A stretch of 64,000 bases of DNA from UBA3496 sp964558115 (lineage in GTDB: Bacteria; UBA8248): contig CAZLCI010000002.1 in assembly GCA_964558115.1 (NCBI GenBank), positions 1 to 64,000 of the forward strand, written 5' to 3'. The position numbers and the translations under genes were made by a program. The notes under the pieces are model-generated. The model did not search any database. It had not been told where the DNA came from and saw nothing but the letters and a program-made list of their open reading frames with translations. The stretch's first letter is position 1, and each line of letters starts with the position of its first letter. Shown in pieces: positions 63,364 through 64,000 of the stretch.

Positions 63364-64000
63364 ATGGAATCAAAAAAAACTAAAAACAATAACGAGTCGT
63401 TAAAGTGGCTTGAGATTTCTGATAAACTTAGCAGAAGCAGATTTGCCTCCCGGGCAAAAACAATAGACGAAGAATCCAGATTTCCAAAAGAGAATTACGA
63501 GGACCTTAAGGAAACAGGACTGCTTGCACTTTCTGTTCCCAAGGAATATGGAGGAATTGGGGCAGATGCTCTCACTTACGTAAAAGTTTTATCAAATATA
63601 GCAAGAGGCTGTGCATCCACTGGACTAACATTTAATATGCATAGTGCGGTTGTAGACTTCATGAAACAACTTGCCTCCCCAGAGCAACAAGAAGAATACT
63701 TCACAAAAGTAGTAAAAGATGGTGCTATTTTTGCCTCTATTACTAGTGAGCCAGGAAGCTCTTTTAGAGACAAATTATCCGTTCGAACCTCAATAAGAAA
63801 ATTTGAAGAAAGTAAATTTAAAATCCAAGGCAAAAAACATTTCTGTTCTTTATCTACGGGTGCGGATTTTTACTTTACTTGGAGTTTTTTGGATGGTTCA
63901 GAAAATTTAAAAGACGGACTTTATAATGTTATGATTCCTTCTTCACGTGAGGGTATTGAGATTTTAGATGATTGGAATACGATTGGAATGAGAGGTACTG
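63364..64000 (+). CDS. Acyl-CoA dehydrogenase-type flavoprotein (partial, runs off the window)
   Basis: Open from ATG 63364 to the window end (212 codons visible). LSVPKEYGGIGADALTYVKV near residue 56, LTFNMHSAVVDF near 90, and ASITSEPGSSF near 122 correspond to the N-terminal and middle acyl-CoA dehydrogenase domains; the SEPGS replaces the usual TEPxAGSD. This variation is seen in SfnB/dibenzothiophene-monooxygenase-type relatives. The C-terminal domain is not in the window. It is divergent from the M24 gene across 180 bp of AT-rich sequence with no structure I can name. Confidence 0.85.
   Translation, partial: MESKKTKNNNESLKWLEISDKLSRSRFASRAKTIDEESRFPKENYEDLKETGLLALSVPKEYGGIGADALTYVKVLSNIARGCASTGLTFNMHSAVVDFMKQLASPEQQEEYFTKVVKDGAIFASITSEPGSSFRDKLSVRTSIRKFEESKFKIQGKKHFCSLSTGADFYFTWSFLDGSENLKDGLYNVMIPSSREGIEILDDWNTIGMRGT

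Noticed and set aside
1..64000. rRNA, tRNA, tRNA-Sec, CRISPR arrays, insertion sequences, integrases, riboswitches
   Set aside because: I looked through every intergenic gap (none exceeds about 250 bp) and saw no sequence supporting any of these.

Overview
The window is a dense, strongly AT-rich bacterial chromosome segment with no rRNA, tRNA, CRISPR array, transposase or integrase that I can find. Housekeeping content (rlmN, dxs, ispA, xseAB, folD, tlyA, greA, iscS/iscU, maf, a long-chain prenyl synthase), UGA-encoded selenoproteins and many acyl-CoA and amide-degrading enzymes fit a free-living, probably marine, Gram-negative bacterium. A SAR324/deltaproteobacteria-like lineage is my best guess, but no phylogenetic marker here settles it.

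1-29 kb is mostly core metabolism. rlmN, a HAD phosphatase, an EamA exporter, a VOC protein, an unrecognised 533-residue protein and comB are followed by a tight minus-strand operon folD-xseA-xseB-ispA-dxs-tlyA. Divergent from it runs a sulfur/Fe-S operon, cysE-iscS-iscU plus a GyrI-like protein. Next, on the minus strand, greA overlaps a two-gene respiratory unit: a di-heme cytochrome b and a fused ferredoxin-molybdopterin oxidoreductase. Then come a class IV aminotransferase, hyuA-hyuB, a class I aminotransferase, maf, ispB, and divergent thiI.

29-64 kb is catabolic. Modules are cupin/CocE-like hydrolase/M20 amidohydrolase; a 2-hydroxyacid dehydrogenase/acyl-CoA dehydrogenase/two MaoC proteins/CaiB operon; a second, opposed MaoC pair; a fumarate-reductase-type flavoprotein; a four-gene Gfo-FAD oxidoreductase-acyl-CoA dehydrogenase-isopropylmalate-dehydrogenase-like unit; and a TPP enzyme/CaiB pair. 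The largest is an unbroken run of eleven minus-strand genes (63183 down to 51446, gaps of 47 bp or less): an M24 creatinase-like hydrolase, a metal-dependent cyclase, a NitT/TauT-type ABC transporter, two BKACE (DUF849) enzymes, a TPP enzyme, a CocE-like hydrolase, a 3-hydroxyisobutyrate-dehydrogenase-like protein and an SDR. It looks like an import-and-degrade pathway for an unidentified, probably nitrogen-containing, carboxylate.

The best-supported unusual items are two genes read through an in-frame UGA as selenocysteine: selD (Sec18) and an OsmC-family protein (Sec83). Each has a short hairpin with a GG-starting loop at the distance expected for a bacterial SECIS. Also notable are a BKACE gene whose only sensible start is an ATC codon, and a perfect 15-bp hairpin at the 5' end of the ABC permease gene, just after the binding-protein gene.
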